Positions 53,222 to 61,343 are shown, counted from the stretch's first letter. The stretch is 64,000 nucleotides of DNA from Microvirga arvi (GCF_016892765.1 NZ_JAFEMD010000020.1:1-64000), one strand, 5' to 3'. The notes: generated from the sequence alone by a model not told the origin. Numbers and translations: made by a program.

Positions 53222-53620
53222 ATGACGAAGAGACCTAATTCACTTGGCAGGGGCTGGGCCGTGGCCATTCTCGGATCCGCCTGCCTGATCGTTGCATCCA
53301 CGGCCGCGCAGGCCTGCAGCGTCGATCTCGGACGCGGCTGGGCGAGAGGCGGCGGCAATGGCACGCTGATCATGGCGAAAGGCGGCAAGAACTGCGGCGG
53401 GGCGCTCTGGGTCAATCCCGGCGCCCGCCTTCCGGTGAATTCGCTCAAAGTCGTGTCGCCGCCGCGCAACGGCACCATCGTGACGCGCGCAAACACCTTC
53501 CAGTACACGCCGAAGCCCGGCTTCCAAGGCCAGGACAGCTTCTCGCTCACCGGCGCGGGGCCCGACCAGACCGGCGCCATGACTACACTCAACGGAAACT
53601 TCGCCGTCACGGTCCAGTGA
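53222..53620 (+). CDS. Exported Ig-like/cadherin-like protein inserted in GTA cluster
   Basis: A 132-residue protein. The N-terminus MTKRPNSLGRGWAVAILGSA and following residues to AQA form a Sec signal peptide. The mature protein has two early Cys (ACSVDLG, GKNCGG) and a C-terminal beta-sandwich motif, PPRNGTIVTRANTFQYTPKP followed by GFQGQDSFSLTG, typical of bacterial Ig-like or cadherin-like tandem domains. CAGGAAA lies just upstream of the ATG. It has no counterpart in RcGTA and sits between terminase and portal, so it is a cargo or accessory gene. The function is unknown. Confidence 0.75.
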   Translation: MTKRPNSLGRGWAVAILGSACLIVASTAAQACSVDLGRGWARGGGNGTLIMAKGGKNCGGALWVNPGARLPVNSLKVVSPPRNGTIVTRANTFQYTPKPGFQGQDSFSLTGAGPDQTGAMTTLNGNFAVTVQ

Positions 53621-53639
53621 CGGTACGCTGATCCGGCTC

Positions 53640-53672
53640 CGTCATCCCTGGGCTCGTTCCGGGGATGATCCA
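53640..53672. repeat. Half copy of the palindromic repeat family
   Basis: CGTCATCCCTGGGCTCGTTCCGGGGATGAT, half of the 82-bp element at 4169-4250, between the Ig-like gene and the portal gene. Confidence 0.65.
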
Positions 53673-53741
53673 TGCTGCGCGTAGCTCACACGCTCCCTGT
53701 TCCTTCACCATCTCATGCCCCAGCCGGGGCAGGAGCTTTTC

Positions 53742-54917
53742 ATGCTGAACCGATTGACCCGCTGGCTTCAGGCTCCGCCTGAGGCGAAGGCTTCGCGCGC
53801 TCAAGGCGCGATCGCGCTCTATGTCGCCGGTCGCGCCGTGTGGACGCCGCGCGACTACACGGCGCTTTCCCGAGAAGGCTTCCAGAAGAACGCCGTCGTG
53901 CATCGCGCCGTGCGCCTGGTGAGCGAGGCGGCGGCGTCGCTGCCGCTGGTGCTCACGAGCGACGGACGCGAGATCGCATCGCATCCGCTGCTGTCGTTGC
54001 TGTTGCGGCCCAATGCACGGGAGGGCGGGCAGCGTTTTCTCGAGAGCCTCTACGGGCACCTGATGGTGTCGGGCAATGCCTATGTGGAGGCGGTGAGCCT
54101 GGATGGCGCGCCGCGCGAGCTTCACGCCCTGCGGCCCGACCGCATGCGCGTGGTGCCTGACTCGGACGGCTGGCCCGCCGCTTACGAATATGCGGTCGGC
54201 ACGCAGTCCGTGCGCTTTTCCATCCGCGACGACGAGGCGCTGCCGCCGATCCTGCATCTGACGCTGTTTCATCCGGCGGACGATCATTACGGATTGTCGC
54301 CGATGGAGGCCGCCGCTACCGCGCTCGACATCCACAACGCGGCGGGCGCCTGGAACAAGGCGCTCCTCGACAACGCGGCGCGGCCGTCCGGCGCCCTCGT
54401 CGTCGGCGGCACGACGCTCACCGATGCGCAGTTCGACCGGCTCAAGAGCGAACTGGAGACGAACTATCAGGGCGCCGGCAATGCGGGCCGCCCGTTGCTG
54501 CTGGAGGGAGGCCTCGACTGGAAGCCGCTCTCGCTTTCGCCGAAGGACATGGACTTCGTGGAAGCGAAGGCCGCGGCCGCGCGAGAAATCGCGCTCGCCT
54601 TCGGCGTGCCGCCGCTGCTGCTGGGGCTGCCCGGCGACAGCACGCACGCCAATTACGCCGAAGCCAACCGCGCCTTCTACCGCCAGACTGTGATCCCGCT
54701 GGTGAAGCGCACGGCCGAAGCGCTCGCCCACTGGCTCGCGCCGGCCTACCGCGATGCGCTCGTGCTCGAGCCCGACCTCGACGCCATCGAGGCGCTCGCC
54801 GACGAGCGTGAAAGCCTCTGGCGGCGCGTGTCGGCGGCGGCGTTTCTGTCCGATGACGAGAAGCGCGCCGCGGTGGGGTACGGGCGCGCTGCAGGCGGGA
54901 AGGAGAGGCGGAGATGA
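53742..54917 (+). CDS. GTA portal protein (gp3)
   Basis: A 391-residue HK97-type portal protein. Features are FQKNAVVHRAVRLVSEAAAS near residue 45, FLESLYGHLMVSGNAYVEAV, ILHLTLFHPADDHYGLSPME and the C-terminal REIALAFGVPPLLLGLPGDS. It forms the dodecameric ring through which DNA enters and leaves the head. The start at 53742 is set by GGAG seven bases upstream; an ATG nine codons earlier is possible. The portal is followed by a 360-bp gap with repeats before the next GTA gene, unlike compact RcGTA. Confidence 0.93.
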   Translation: MLNRLTRWLQAPPEAKASRAQGAIALYVAGRAVWTPRDYTALSREGFQKNAVVHRAVRLVSEAAASLPLVLTSDGREIASHPLLSLLLRPNAREGGQRFLESLYGHLMVSGNAYVEAVSLDGAPRELHALRPDRMRVVPDSDGWPAAYEYAVGTQSVRFSIRDDEALPPILHLTLFHPADDHYGLSPMEAAATALDIHNAAGAWNKALLDNAARPSGALVVGGTTLTDAQFDRLKSELETNYQGAGNAGRPLLLEGGLDWKPLSLSPKDMDFVEAKAAAAREIALAFGVPPLLLGLPGDSTHANYAEANRAFYRQTVIPLVKRTAEALAHWLAPAYRDALVLEPDLDAIEALADERESLWRRVSAAAFLSDDEKRAAVGYGRAAGGKERRR

Positions 54918-55280
54918 TTGCGAGACGACGACATTCTCTCCACGTCATCACCGGCTTTGTGCTGGTGATCTCGATTGTCTGAACCGCGTATCTTTTCCAA
55001 TCGGGATGGCCGGGACAAGCCCGGCCATGACGTGGCGGGTGTCATACCGGGCTGCGAAACGAAATTCGTGATCGGGTTCAGGATACGGCGCTGTTCCCCT
55101 CCCTCCTTGTGGGGGAGAGGGTTGGTCGCGCCATTCTTGTCACCCGATCCCGGATCTCCGCTGCGCTTCGTTCGGGATGACGACGTGAAAAGACGTGAAA
55201 AGGTGCGCACCCGAATCCTCACGAAAGCTGATGCTCTCTCCAACCCAACCCTCAAACGGAGTTTTTCGCGAGAACAAATC
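54918..55280. repeat. Repeat-rich gap between portal and small membrane gene
   Basis: Bases 54998-55030 carry GGGATGGCCGGGACAAGCCCG and CCATGACG, half of the 82-bp family. Bases 55088-55190 include a CCTCCCTCCTTGTGGGGGAG hairpin and CCCGATCCCGGATC elements. No gene is supported. The region separates genes that are normally adjacent in GTA clusters. Confidence 0.65.
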
Positions 55281-55481
55281 ATGAACACATTCGACCAGAT
55301 CACCGAGGCCGTCATCCGGCGCGGGGATCTTGCCCATCTGGCCCTGTTCGTCTGGGCCAGCGGGGCCTCCGCTTTGCTTGCCATGACCCTGCGCGACCTG
55401 TTCGCGGCCAACCGCCGGTTCGACGCGTTCGTGCGCGAGCTGTCCCTGTTCAACCGCCGCCATTCGGGAGATCCCTCATGA
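55281..55481 (+). CDS. GTA-associated small membrane protein (gp3.5 position)
   Basis: A 66-residue protein starting MNTFDQITEAVIRRGDLAHL with one membrane segment (ALFVWASGASALLAMTLRDL) and a basic C-terminus. Its place between portal and protease matches the short extra gene seen in other rhizobial GTA clusters. Its stop overlaps the ATG of the next small gene (ATGA at 55478-55481). It may help assemble at the membrane or act in release; this is not known. The ribosome binding site is weak. Confidence 0.68.
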   Translation: MNTFDQITEAVIRRGDLAHLALFVWASGASALLAMTLRDLFAANRRFDAFVRELSLFNRRHSGDPS

Positions 55482-55762
55482 CCCGCCTTGCATCCCGCGC
55501 GCCGCGCAAGCCGAAGGCCGCACGGGAGGCCCAGAACCGTGCCGCGCTCGTCTTCCGCGACTTCGTGCGCCAGCTCGAAAAACTCGACGCAAGAGCATCG
55601 GACCCAAAAGTGGGCACCACTTTTGGGATAAATCCGATGCTCCCTTCTTTGAAAAGCGCATCGTTGAGCGCGGAAAACCGGAACCACTTTTCGCTGGCGC
55701 GGCCCGCTGGGTCCGCACGATGCGCTAGGCCCTCGAAGACAGCCGGCGGGGCCGTGCGATGA
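55478..55762 (+). CDS. Small GTA-region ORF interrupted by a palindromic repeat
   Basis: A 94-residue frame starting MTRLASRAPRKPKAAREAQN, basic and helical to about residue 38 (VFRDFVRQLEKLDA). From 55592 to 55728 the reading frame runs through a dispersed palindromic repeat (ACCCAAAAGTGGGCACCACTTTTGGG and a second half), so residues ~39-84 are repeat-derived. The last bases after the repeat resume ordinary coding style up to the protease start. The original gene is thus extended or broken by repeat insertion. The gene overlaps both neighbours by four bases. Confidence 0.6.
   Translation: MTRLASRAPRKPKAAREAQNRAALVFRDFVRQLEKLDARASDPKVGTTFGINPMLPSLKSASLSAENRNHFSLARPAGSARCARPSKTAGGAVR
55592..55728. 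repeat. Two-part palindromic repeat inside a small GTA gene
   Basis: First part: GAGCATCGGACCCAAAAGTG paired with CACTTTTGGG and CCGATGCTC. Second part: GCGCATCG...CGGAAAACCGG...CGCACGATGCGC. Both parts match the element at 14912-15051. The insertion lies in frame with the surrounding gene and has no stop in that frame. Confidence 0.85.
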
Positions 55763-56295
55763 CGGTCGGCGTGCCTGTCGTCCACGAGAGGAAGTTTCTG
55801 CCCGAACCCGTGAACGCCGTCGATGCCGAGGGCGTGTTCGAGGGCTATGCCAGCCTGTTCGGCGAGGCCGATCTCGGCAAGGACGTGGTGATGCCTGGCG
55901 CCTTTCGCGAATCCTTGCGGAATCGCGGCGCGGCCCATGTGCGCCTGCTCTGGCAGCACGATCCGGGCCAGCCGATCGGGCGCTGGCTCTCCATCTCGGA
56001 GGACCTGCGAGGCCTGCGCGTCCGCGGCAGGCTCAACCTCGCCGTCGAACGGGCGCGGGACATCCACGCCCTCATGCGCGACGGCGCGGTCGACGGGCTC
56101 TCCATCGGCTTTCGCGTCGAGCGCGCCAGGGCCGAACGGCCGACCGGATTGCGGCGGTTGGAGAAGCTCGACCTGTGGGAGATCTCCGTCGTGACCTTCC
56201 CGATGCTGCCCGGCGCGCGGGTCGAAACCGTGAAGCGGGGGGCACCAGCACTGGCCGCCCACATTCGCCGAACCGCCGCGAGATTGTTGTCCTGA
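55759..56295 (+). CDS. GTA prohead protease (gp4)
   Basis: A 178-residue HK97-family prohead protease (U35). Characteristic segments are GVFEGYASLFGEADLGKDVV near residue 30, VRLLWQHDPGQPIGRWLSIS (His) and DGAVDGLSIGFRVERARAER (Ser). LEKLDLWEISVVTFPMLPGA is the conserved end of the core. It cleaves the N-terminal delta domain of the capsid protein during head maturation. The ATG overlaps the stop of the preceding small gene. The capsid gene follows, but a lipoprotein gene and terminator lie between. Confidence 0.93.
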   Translation: MTVGVPVVHERKFLPEPVNAVDAEGVFEGYASLFGEADLGKDVVMPGAFRESLRNRGAAHVRLLWQHDPGQPIGRWLSISEDLRGLRVRGRLNLAVERARDIHALMRDGAVDGLSIGFRVERARAERPTGLRRLEKLDLWEISVVTFPMLPGARVETVKRGAPALAAHIRRTAARLLS

Positions 56296-56401
56296 ACCTT
56301 GTCCGTGGGAGCGCGTTAGCTGAAAGCCCGCACGCGCGGAGGCTGCGGGCCCTGTCCTCATGGGAGAGGCGTCTGTGCTCCGCTTGTCTTGGGAGGTTTT
56401 C

Positions 56402-56617
56402 ATGAAGAAGCTCGCTCTCGTCGCGCTCCTCGGCCTTGCGGCTGCGGCCTGCACCACCACGGAAGAACGCGTCGGCGGCGCGGCCGTCGGGGCCGGCGTC
56501 GGTGCGGTGGCAGGACCCGTCGGCGCCGTGGCCGGTGGTGCGATCGGTGCTGCAACGGGTCCGACCGTCGCCAACAAGGTGCAGGCCAATACCCGGAGCA
56601 CGACGCGTCGCCGCTAA
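56402..56617 (+). CDS. Small glycine-zipper lipoprotein within GTA cluster
   Basis: A 71-residue lipoprotein. The signal MKKLALVALLGLAAAAC ends in a lipobox (AAAC). The mature chain is a glycine zipper (GAAVGAGVGAVAGPVGAVAG) that would form a hairpin in the membrane, and the tail is basic. GGGAGG lies five bases before the ATG. It resembles entericidin- or YMGG-like small lipoproteins found throughout proteobacteria and is not a GTA structural gene. Its own terminator at 56851 separates it from the capsid gene. Confidence 0.82.
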   Translation: MKKLALVALLGLAAAACTTTEERVGGAAVGAGVGAVAGPVGAVAGGAIGAATGPTVANKVQANTRSTTRRR

Positions 56618-56709
56618 AGCCTCAGCCCCGAAAGTGGACATCGCTTTCGGATTCGCACGACGCTCCTCTTGCTGAGAGCCTAGCTCTTGGATCGAGGCGT
56701 CTCCATTGA

Positions 56710-56812
56710 GCCCTCATCCTGAGGAGGACCGTCAAGTCCGTCTCGCAGGATCCGGGCGTCTCCAGTGTTCTCTGGATCCTCCTTCGAGACGCCGCTCATG
56801 CGTCTCTTAAGG
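56710..56812. repeat. CTCATCCTGAGGAG-type palindromic repeat
   Basis: CCCTCATCCTGAGGAGGACC, CGTCTCGCAGGATC and CTGGATCCTCCTTCGAGACG match 52445-52550. It sits between the lipoprotein and its terminator. Confidence 0.8.
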
Positions 56813-56850
56813 TGGGGCCGGAGCTGACCATCCCTTCACAGGGAATAACG

Positions 56851-56875
56851 GGCCCGCCATCCGGCGGGCCTTTTT
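56851..56875 (+). terminator. Strong terminator just before the capsid gene
   Basis: Perfect 8-bp stem GGCCCGCC / GGCGGGCC, ATCC loop, five T followed by CTTTG. It ends 31 bp before the capsid ATG, leaving little room for a separate promoter, so capsid expression may depend on read-through or antitermination. Confidence 0.9.
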
Positions 56876-56906
56876 CTTTGACGCTTTTTGAAACCGATTG
56901 ATTCAT

Positions 56907-58145
56907 ATGATCCCAGTTGTTGAAACCAAAGCCGTCTCCGACGATGTCGCCTCGGCCTTCGAGGACTTCGCCCGTGCCTTCGAGGCGTTCAAGGACGCCA
57001 ACGACACGCGCCTGTCCGAGATCGAGACCAGGCTGACGAGCGACGTGGTGACGGACGAAAAACTCGCCCGCATCGACGGCGCTCTCGACGATGCCAAGCG
57101 CCGCATCGACCGCATGGCACTCGAACGCTCGCGTCCGCCGCTGGCCGGCGGCACCGATGCCCCGCGCGATCTGGCTCAAGGAGAGCACAAGGCCGCCTTC
57201 CATTCCTATGTCCGCACCGGCGAGGCCGCGGGCTTGAAGCGTCTGGAGGAGAAGGCGCTCTCCGCAGGCTCCGGTCCGGACGGCGGCTATCTCGTGCCCG
57301 ACACCGTCGAGCGCGAGGTGCTGCGCCGCCTCTCCGGCGTGTCGCCCATCCGCGCCATCTCGTCGGTGCGGGTGATCTCCGGCGGCCAGTACAAGCGCGC
57401 CTTCTCCGCCACGGGCCCGGCGACCGGCTGGGTCGGCGAGACGGCCGCGCGCCCGCAGACCGCGAGCCCCGCGCTCTCCGAGATGAGCTTTCCGGCCATG
57501 GAGCTCTACGCCATGCCGGCCGCGACCCAGACCCTGCTCGACGACGCGGTGGTCGATATCGAGAGCTGGATCGCCGAGGAGGTGGAATCCGCCTTCGCCG
57601 AGCAGGAAAGCGCCGCCTTCGTGAACGGCGACGGCGTCAACAAGCCGAAGGGCTTTCTCGCAACTGAGACGGTCGAGGAGGAGATCTGGGAATGGGGCCG
57701 CCTCGGCACGGTCAACACGGGCGGCGCGACCTTCCCGGCGGATGACCCGTCCGACGTGCTGGTGGATCTCATCTACACGCTCAAAAGCGGCTATCGCCAG
57801 AACGCCGCCTTCGTGATGAACCGCAAGACGCAGAGCGCCATCCGCCGCTTCAAGGACGACAACGGCGCGTATCTCTGGGCGCCGCCCGCGAGCCTCGGCC
57901 AGGCCGCAACCCTCATGGGCTTCCCGGTCGTGGAGGCGGAGGACATGCCGGACATCGCGCTCGATGCCTGCGCCATCGCGTTCGGCGACTTCAAGCGCGG
58001 TTACCTCATCGTCGACCGCGCCGGCATGCGCGTGCTGCGCGATCCGTATTCCGCAAAGCCTTACGTGCTGTTCTACACCACCAAGCGCGTCGGCGGCGGC
58101 GTGCAGGACTACGCGGCGATCAAGCTGCTGAAGTTCGCGGCTTAA
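56907..58145 (+). CDS. GTA major capsid protein, HK97 fold (gp5)
   Basis: A 412-residue HK97-type capsid protein. The N-terminal ~100 residues are helical and highly charged (delta domain, removed on maturation). The fold starts near GSGPDGGYLVPDTVEREVLR. Capsid landmarks are GWVGETAARPQTASPALSEM, ESWIAEEVESAFAEQESAAF with VNGDG, and the C-terminal AFGDFKRGYLIVDRAGMRVL followed by LYSAKPYV-like sequence. An ATG at 56907 is used; a TTG three codons earlier has no better ribosome binding site. No clear Shine-Dalgarno is present, which is odd for an abundant protein. Confidence 0.94.
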   Translation: MIPVVETKAVSDDVASAFEDFARAFEAFKDANDTRLSEIETRLTSDVVTDEKLARIDGALDDAKRRIDRMALERSRPPLAGGTDAPRDLAQGEHKAAFHSYVRTGEAAGLKRLEEKALSAGSGPDGGYLVPDTVEREVLRRLSGVSPIRAISSVRVISGGQYKRAFSATGPATGWVGETAARPQTASPALSEMSFPAMELYAMPAATQTLLDDAVVDIESWIAEEVESAFAEQESAAFVNGDGVNKPKGFLATETVEEEIWEWGRLGTVNTGGATFPADDPSDVLVDLIYTLKSGYRQNAAFVMNRKTQSAIRRFKDDNGAYLWAPPASLGQAATLMGFPVVEAEDMPDIALDACAIAFGDFKRGYLIVDRAGMRVLRDPYSAKPYVLFYTTKRVGGGVQDYAAIKLLKFAA

Positions 58146-58150
58146 CCCGT

Positions 58151-58238
58151 CTCGTCATCCCAGGACTTGTTCCGGGGATCCACGTCTTTGCAGCGGTTGA
58201 AAACGTGGATGGCCGGGACGAGCCCGGCCATGACGGGG
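58151..58238. repeat. Full-length palindromic intergenic repeat
   Basis: CTCGTCATCCCAGGACTTGT...GGATCCACGTCTTTG and AAAACGTGGATGGCCGGGAC...GGCCATGACGG. Same family as 4169-4250, located between the capsid gene and the opposite-strand protease. Confidence 0.85.
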
Positions 58239-58295
58239 TGGGTTTCATCCCTGTAGCATAGAACGGAAAGGGTTCACTCACACGTCAGAGACGGG

Positions 58296-59084
58296 TCAAT
58301 TCCGCGTCCATGCGCCATTGAGGCTCTCGATGCTGCCCATGATCCAGCGCAGATGCTCCGCCACCGGCGTCACGGCGGTGAGGCCGCCGCAGGCGCTGGG
58401 GGTGCGGGTGCGAAGCGCGCCGCTCGACCAGCTCGTGATGCCGTAGAGCTGATAGCCGCTCTGGGTCACAGCCAGAATCGGTCCGCCAGAATCGCCGCGG
58501 CAGGCGCCCGCGCCCGTGGTCTCGGCGAGCCGGTTCCGGTCGGCCACGATCAGGACCCGGTTGGCCACCTCGATGGGGCCGAGGGAGACGAGGTTGGTCT
58601 GGCGAAGGGTGCGGGCCGTGCCCCTGGCGCGTTCCGACAGCACGCCGTAGCCCGCGATGGTCACGCCGTCGCCGACATCGATCCGCCCGGCCTGGGCTGG
58701 ATTCAGGGGCAGGAAGTCCGGGCCGAGGGGGCGGTCGAGTTTCACCACGGCGAGATCGATGCCCGGCTGCGTGCGCGGCGTGGTGCCGGCCACGAAGGTC
58801 GGGTGGATGGCGAGCGCGGCGACGTTGAAGCGCTGCGGCCGGAAAGACCGGTTCAGGCCGGTGACCCGGTAGGAGGCGCGGTCGATCACGCAATGCGCGG
58901 CCGTCAGCACCAGATCCCGCCCGACCACCACGCCGGAGCAGAGCTCGCCCAGCGAGTTCTCGATGGCGACCACCGAGCGGCGCAGCCCGTTCGGGTCCCT
59001 GGAGGCGGAGCCCTGCAGGATGGCCCAGGCCGGGCTTGCAGCAAGGGTGAAGGCGGCGAGGGCGAGAATCGGCAATGCGCGCAT
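58296..59084 (-). CDS. Secreted trypsin-like serine protease (S1)
   Basis: About 262 residues. MRALPILALAAFTLAASPAWA is a Sec signal peptide; there is no long propeptide, and the mature N-terminus is close to ILQGSAS. The catalytic triad is visible: His in VLTAAHCVIDR, Asp in GIDLAVVKLDRPL, and Ser in ACRGDSGGPILAV. Four Cys can form disulfides. The start at 59084 follows the signal; an ATG 37 codons upstream gives no signal peptide. It is secreted or periplasmic. It lies antisense to the GTA genes, in tandem with a second S1 protease. Confidence 0.92.
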   Translation of the reverse strand: MRALPILALAAFTLAASPAWAILQGSASRDPNGLRRSVVAIENSLGELCSGVVVGRDLVLTAAHCVIDRASYRVTGLNRSFRPQRFNVAALAIHPTFVAGTTPRTQPGIDLAVVKLDRPLGPDFLPLNPAQAGRIDVGDGVTIAGYGVLSERARGTARTLRQTNLVSLGPIEVANRVLIVADRNRLAETTGAGACRGDSGGPILAVTQSGYQLYGITSWSSGALRTRTPSACGGLTAVTPVAEHLRWIMGSIESLNGAWTRN

Positions 59085-59163
59085 GGAATGATGATGCCGT
59101 GAAGGAGGGATTTTGTAAGGCAAGACCTCGGCTGTAAGGATAGTTCCGTTACATTGTGAATTT

Positions 59164-59913
59164 CTAAAATCCGTTGCCGCTCCACAACGCGGCACGGTTC
59201 CAACTCTTCAGAATCCGGTCGATCCACTCGCGCTGCGGGCCGACGAGGATGCCCTGCGTCAGGCCTCCGCAGCTTTTGCCCCTCGCCGGCGCCGACCAGC
59301 TTGTGATCGCCGTCACGACGGGTCCGGAGGCCATCGGCCCGCCGGAATCGCCCTGGCATGCGCTCGCCGTGCCGGAGCCCTCGGCCCAGAGCAGGATCCT
59401 GCTCGGACCATGGGGCTCGACGGCGGTGAGCGAGGCGGTGCGGAAGGTGCCGGTGCTCTTCGCGTCGCCTTCGCGGGCCAGGCCATAGCCGCCGACGGTC
59501 ACGGAGGAGTTCTCCTGGACCTTCCCGGCGCTGAGGGTCGCCCGCTCGAAGCGGGCGGGCAGGGGCTCGGGAATGCGAACGAGCGCGAGGTCGATGGAGC
59601 GCTGGCGCGTCTCGATGGCCTTCGCGTTGTAGCCGGGGTGCACCGCCTTCGCGGCGGGCACGATCAGCACGGGCTCGCCCGTCTCGTCGCGGAAATGCAC
59701 CCGGTGCTCGGCGGCGCCCGTCACGCAATGGGCCGCGGTGAGCACCACGTCGGGCGCCAGCACCACGGCGCTGCAGACGCCGCCGTTCGAACTCAAGACC
59801 ATCACGCTCCGGCGCGACAGCGGACCCTCGTCGGGCTGGCCGCCGACGATGGCATGCGCGCCCGAAGCAGACAGCGACAGCGCGAGGCAGAGCGTGATCG
59901 GACGTATCATCAC
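59164..59913 (-). CDS. Secreted trypsin-like serine protease (S1)
   Basis: A 249-residue protease with a signal peptide (MIRPITLCLALSLSASGAHA) and a trypsin-like mature start IVGGQPDEGP. The triad is His in VLTAAHCVTGA, Asp in SIDLALVRIPEPL and Ser in ACQGDSGGPMASG. It is similar in design to its downstream neighbour at 58296 but not closely identical, suggesting an old duplication. It starts 24 bp from the divergent head-tail connector gene, so the two share a promoter region. No inhibitor or type II secretion gene is visible nearby. Confidence 0.92.
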   Translation of the reverse strand: MMIRPITLCLALSLSASGAHAIVGGQPDEGPLSRRSVMVLSSNGGVCSAVVLAPDVVLTAAHCVTGAAEHRVHFRDETGEPVLIVPAAKAVHPGYNAKAIETRQRSIDLALVRIPEPLPARFERATLSAGKVQENSSVTVGGYGLAREGDAKSTGTFRTASLTAVEPHGPSRILLWAEGSGTASACQGDSGGPMASGPVVTAITSWSAPARGKSCGGLTQGILVGPQREWIDRILKSWNRAALWSGNGF

Positions 59914-59937
59914 TTTATCAAGGATCCTGGTTTTCCG

Positions 59938-60504
59938 ATGATTCCCATATTCGTCAGCGGCCCCGCCGTCGAGCCCATTACGCTTGCCGAGATGAAGGCC
60001 TATCTGCGCGTCGACGATGACGACGCCGCACAGGATGACCTGATTTCAGGCCTCATCAAGGCGGCAAGGCTCATGGTCGAGGCGGCCTCCCGGCGGATCC
60101 TGATCGAGCAACGCTGGCGCGTGGTGCTCGACCGCTGGCCCCGCGACGGCGCGATCCTGCTGCCGCTTGCGCCGCTGATCGCCGTGGACGCGATCAGGAT
60201 CTCGGATGCCGCGGGCAGCGCATCGGAGCTGCCGGACGAAACGTTCGCGGTGGATGTGCTGAGCGACCCGCCGCGCATTGACGTCCCGGGGGCTCCGGAG
60301 CCGGGCAAGCCGCGCCACGGCATCTCCATCGAGCTGCGCGCCGGCTACGGCACGACGGCCGAGACGGTGCCCGCGACCTTGAAGCTCGCCATCCGCATCC
60401 TCGTCGCGCACTGGTTCGAGAACCGCGGCGACGTGGTGGGCGAGCAGATCCTGCCGCCCGAGGCGCTCGCCCTCGTCGCGCCGTTCCAGCGGGCGCGGCT
60501 GTGA
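59938..60504 (+). CDS. GTA head-tail connector (gp6)
   Basis: A 188-residue protein of the phage gp6/phiE125 gp8-like connector family. It begins MIPIFVSGPAVEPITLAEMK and contains AYLRVDDDDAAQDDLISGLI, the helical segment LMVEAASRRILIEQRWRVVL, and a C-terminal alpha-helix with IRILVAHWFENRGDVVGE. It binds under the portal as the adaptor ring. AAGGATC lies about 10 bases before the ATG. An open frame extends far upstream across the antisense protease but is not coding. Confidence 0.9.
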   Translation: MIPIFVSGPAVEPITLAEMKAYLRVDDDDAAQDDLISGLIKAARLMVEAASRRILIEQRWRVVLDRWPRDGAILLPLAPLIAVDAIRISDAAGSASELPDETFAVDVLSDPPRIDVPGAPEPGKPRHGISIELRAGYGTTAETVPATLKLAIRILVAHWFENRGDVVGEQILPPEALALVAPFQRARL

Positions 60505-61007
60505 CGTCTCTGCTTTCCTTCCCCACCCATCTCAGGCTTGCCTGAGATGGGCTTTCACTTGCCCAAGTCGGGAACACCCGACTTGGGGAGGGGTAGGGGT
60601 GGGGGTGGCCCGACCGGTTGAGAGATTTCCGGATGAGGCTCCGCTTCACCTCTCCTCGAGGGAGAGGTCGCGCCTTCAGGCGCGGGTGAGGGGTTACAGC
60701 CTTCTCCGGCAGCCGCTCTTCCCCTCACCCTCGCTGCGCTCGACCTCTCCCCATCGCAAGTCGGGTGTTCCCGACTTGCGCAAGCAAAGCGGATCTCGGG
60801 AGCACCCGTGATCCGGGGAGAGGTGAAACTGTCCTAGCCTTTGCGCTTGCTGGATCAGGCACAGCGCTCCGACTTTGCGACCCCCACCCTTCATCCCTCC
60901 CCGCAAGGGGGAGGGAAAGACGGCCGAGCCGGACTCCGGGACGCAGCCTCACGTCTGCTTTTCGGCATGAAATCTGTTCGTTCGAGATCCCTCTCAAAGT
61001 TATTCCC
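60505..61007. repeat. Repeat-filled gap between gp6 and gp7
   Basis: Bases 60647-60826 are a variant of the CTCTCCCC family. Two copies of a smaller palindrome, AAGTCGGGAACACCCGACTT near 60562-60583 and its variant CAAGTCGGGTGTTCCCGACTTG near 60757-60778, are nested in or near it. Bases 60880-60920 carry CCCTCCCCGCAAGGGGGAGGG. No gene is supported. Confidence 0.8.
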
Positions 61008-61343
61008 ATGTCATCCAAATCCCGACCCATCGGCGCGCGCTCGCGCCGGTTCGTGCTCGAATTGCCGCTCGAGCGGCCCGACGGCTTCGGCGGCGTCATC
61101 CGCTCCTATGCGCCGGGGCCGCAACTCTGGGGCGCCATCGAGATGCTCTCCGGCACCGAGCGCGTGCGCGCCGACCGGCCCGAGCAGAGCCTGACGCACC
61201 GGATCACCCTGCGCTATCGCGACGGCGTGACGGGCGCCATGCGGCTCACATCCGGCCTGCGCCGCTTCGCCATTCGCGCGGCATCCGATCCCGACGGATC
61301 GAAGCGCGATCTCGTCTGCCTCGTCGAGGAGGTTAGGCCATGA
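61008..61343 (+). CDS. GTA head closure protein (gp7)
   Basis: A 111-residue phage head-tail adaptor of the gp7/SPP1 gp16 family. The pattern is RRFVLELPLERPDGFGGVIR, then YAPGPQLWGAIEMLSGTERV, THRITLRYRDGVTGAMRLTS and the C-terminal FAIRAASDPDGSKRDLVCLV. It closes the head and joins the tail. Its stop overlaps the ATG of gp8 (ATGA at 61340-61343), so they are coupled. The longer frame to the left crosses repeat DNA and is not coding. Confidence 0.88.
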   Translation: MSSKSRPIGARSRRFVLELPLERPDGFGGVIRSYAPGPQLWGAIEMLSGTERVRADRPEQSLTHRITLRYRDGVTGAMRLTSGLRRFAIRAASDPDGSKRDLVCLVEEVRP

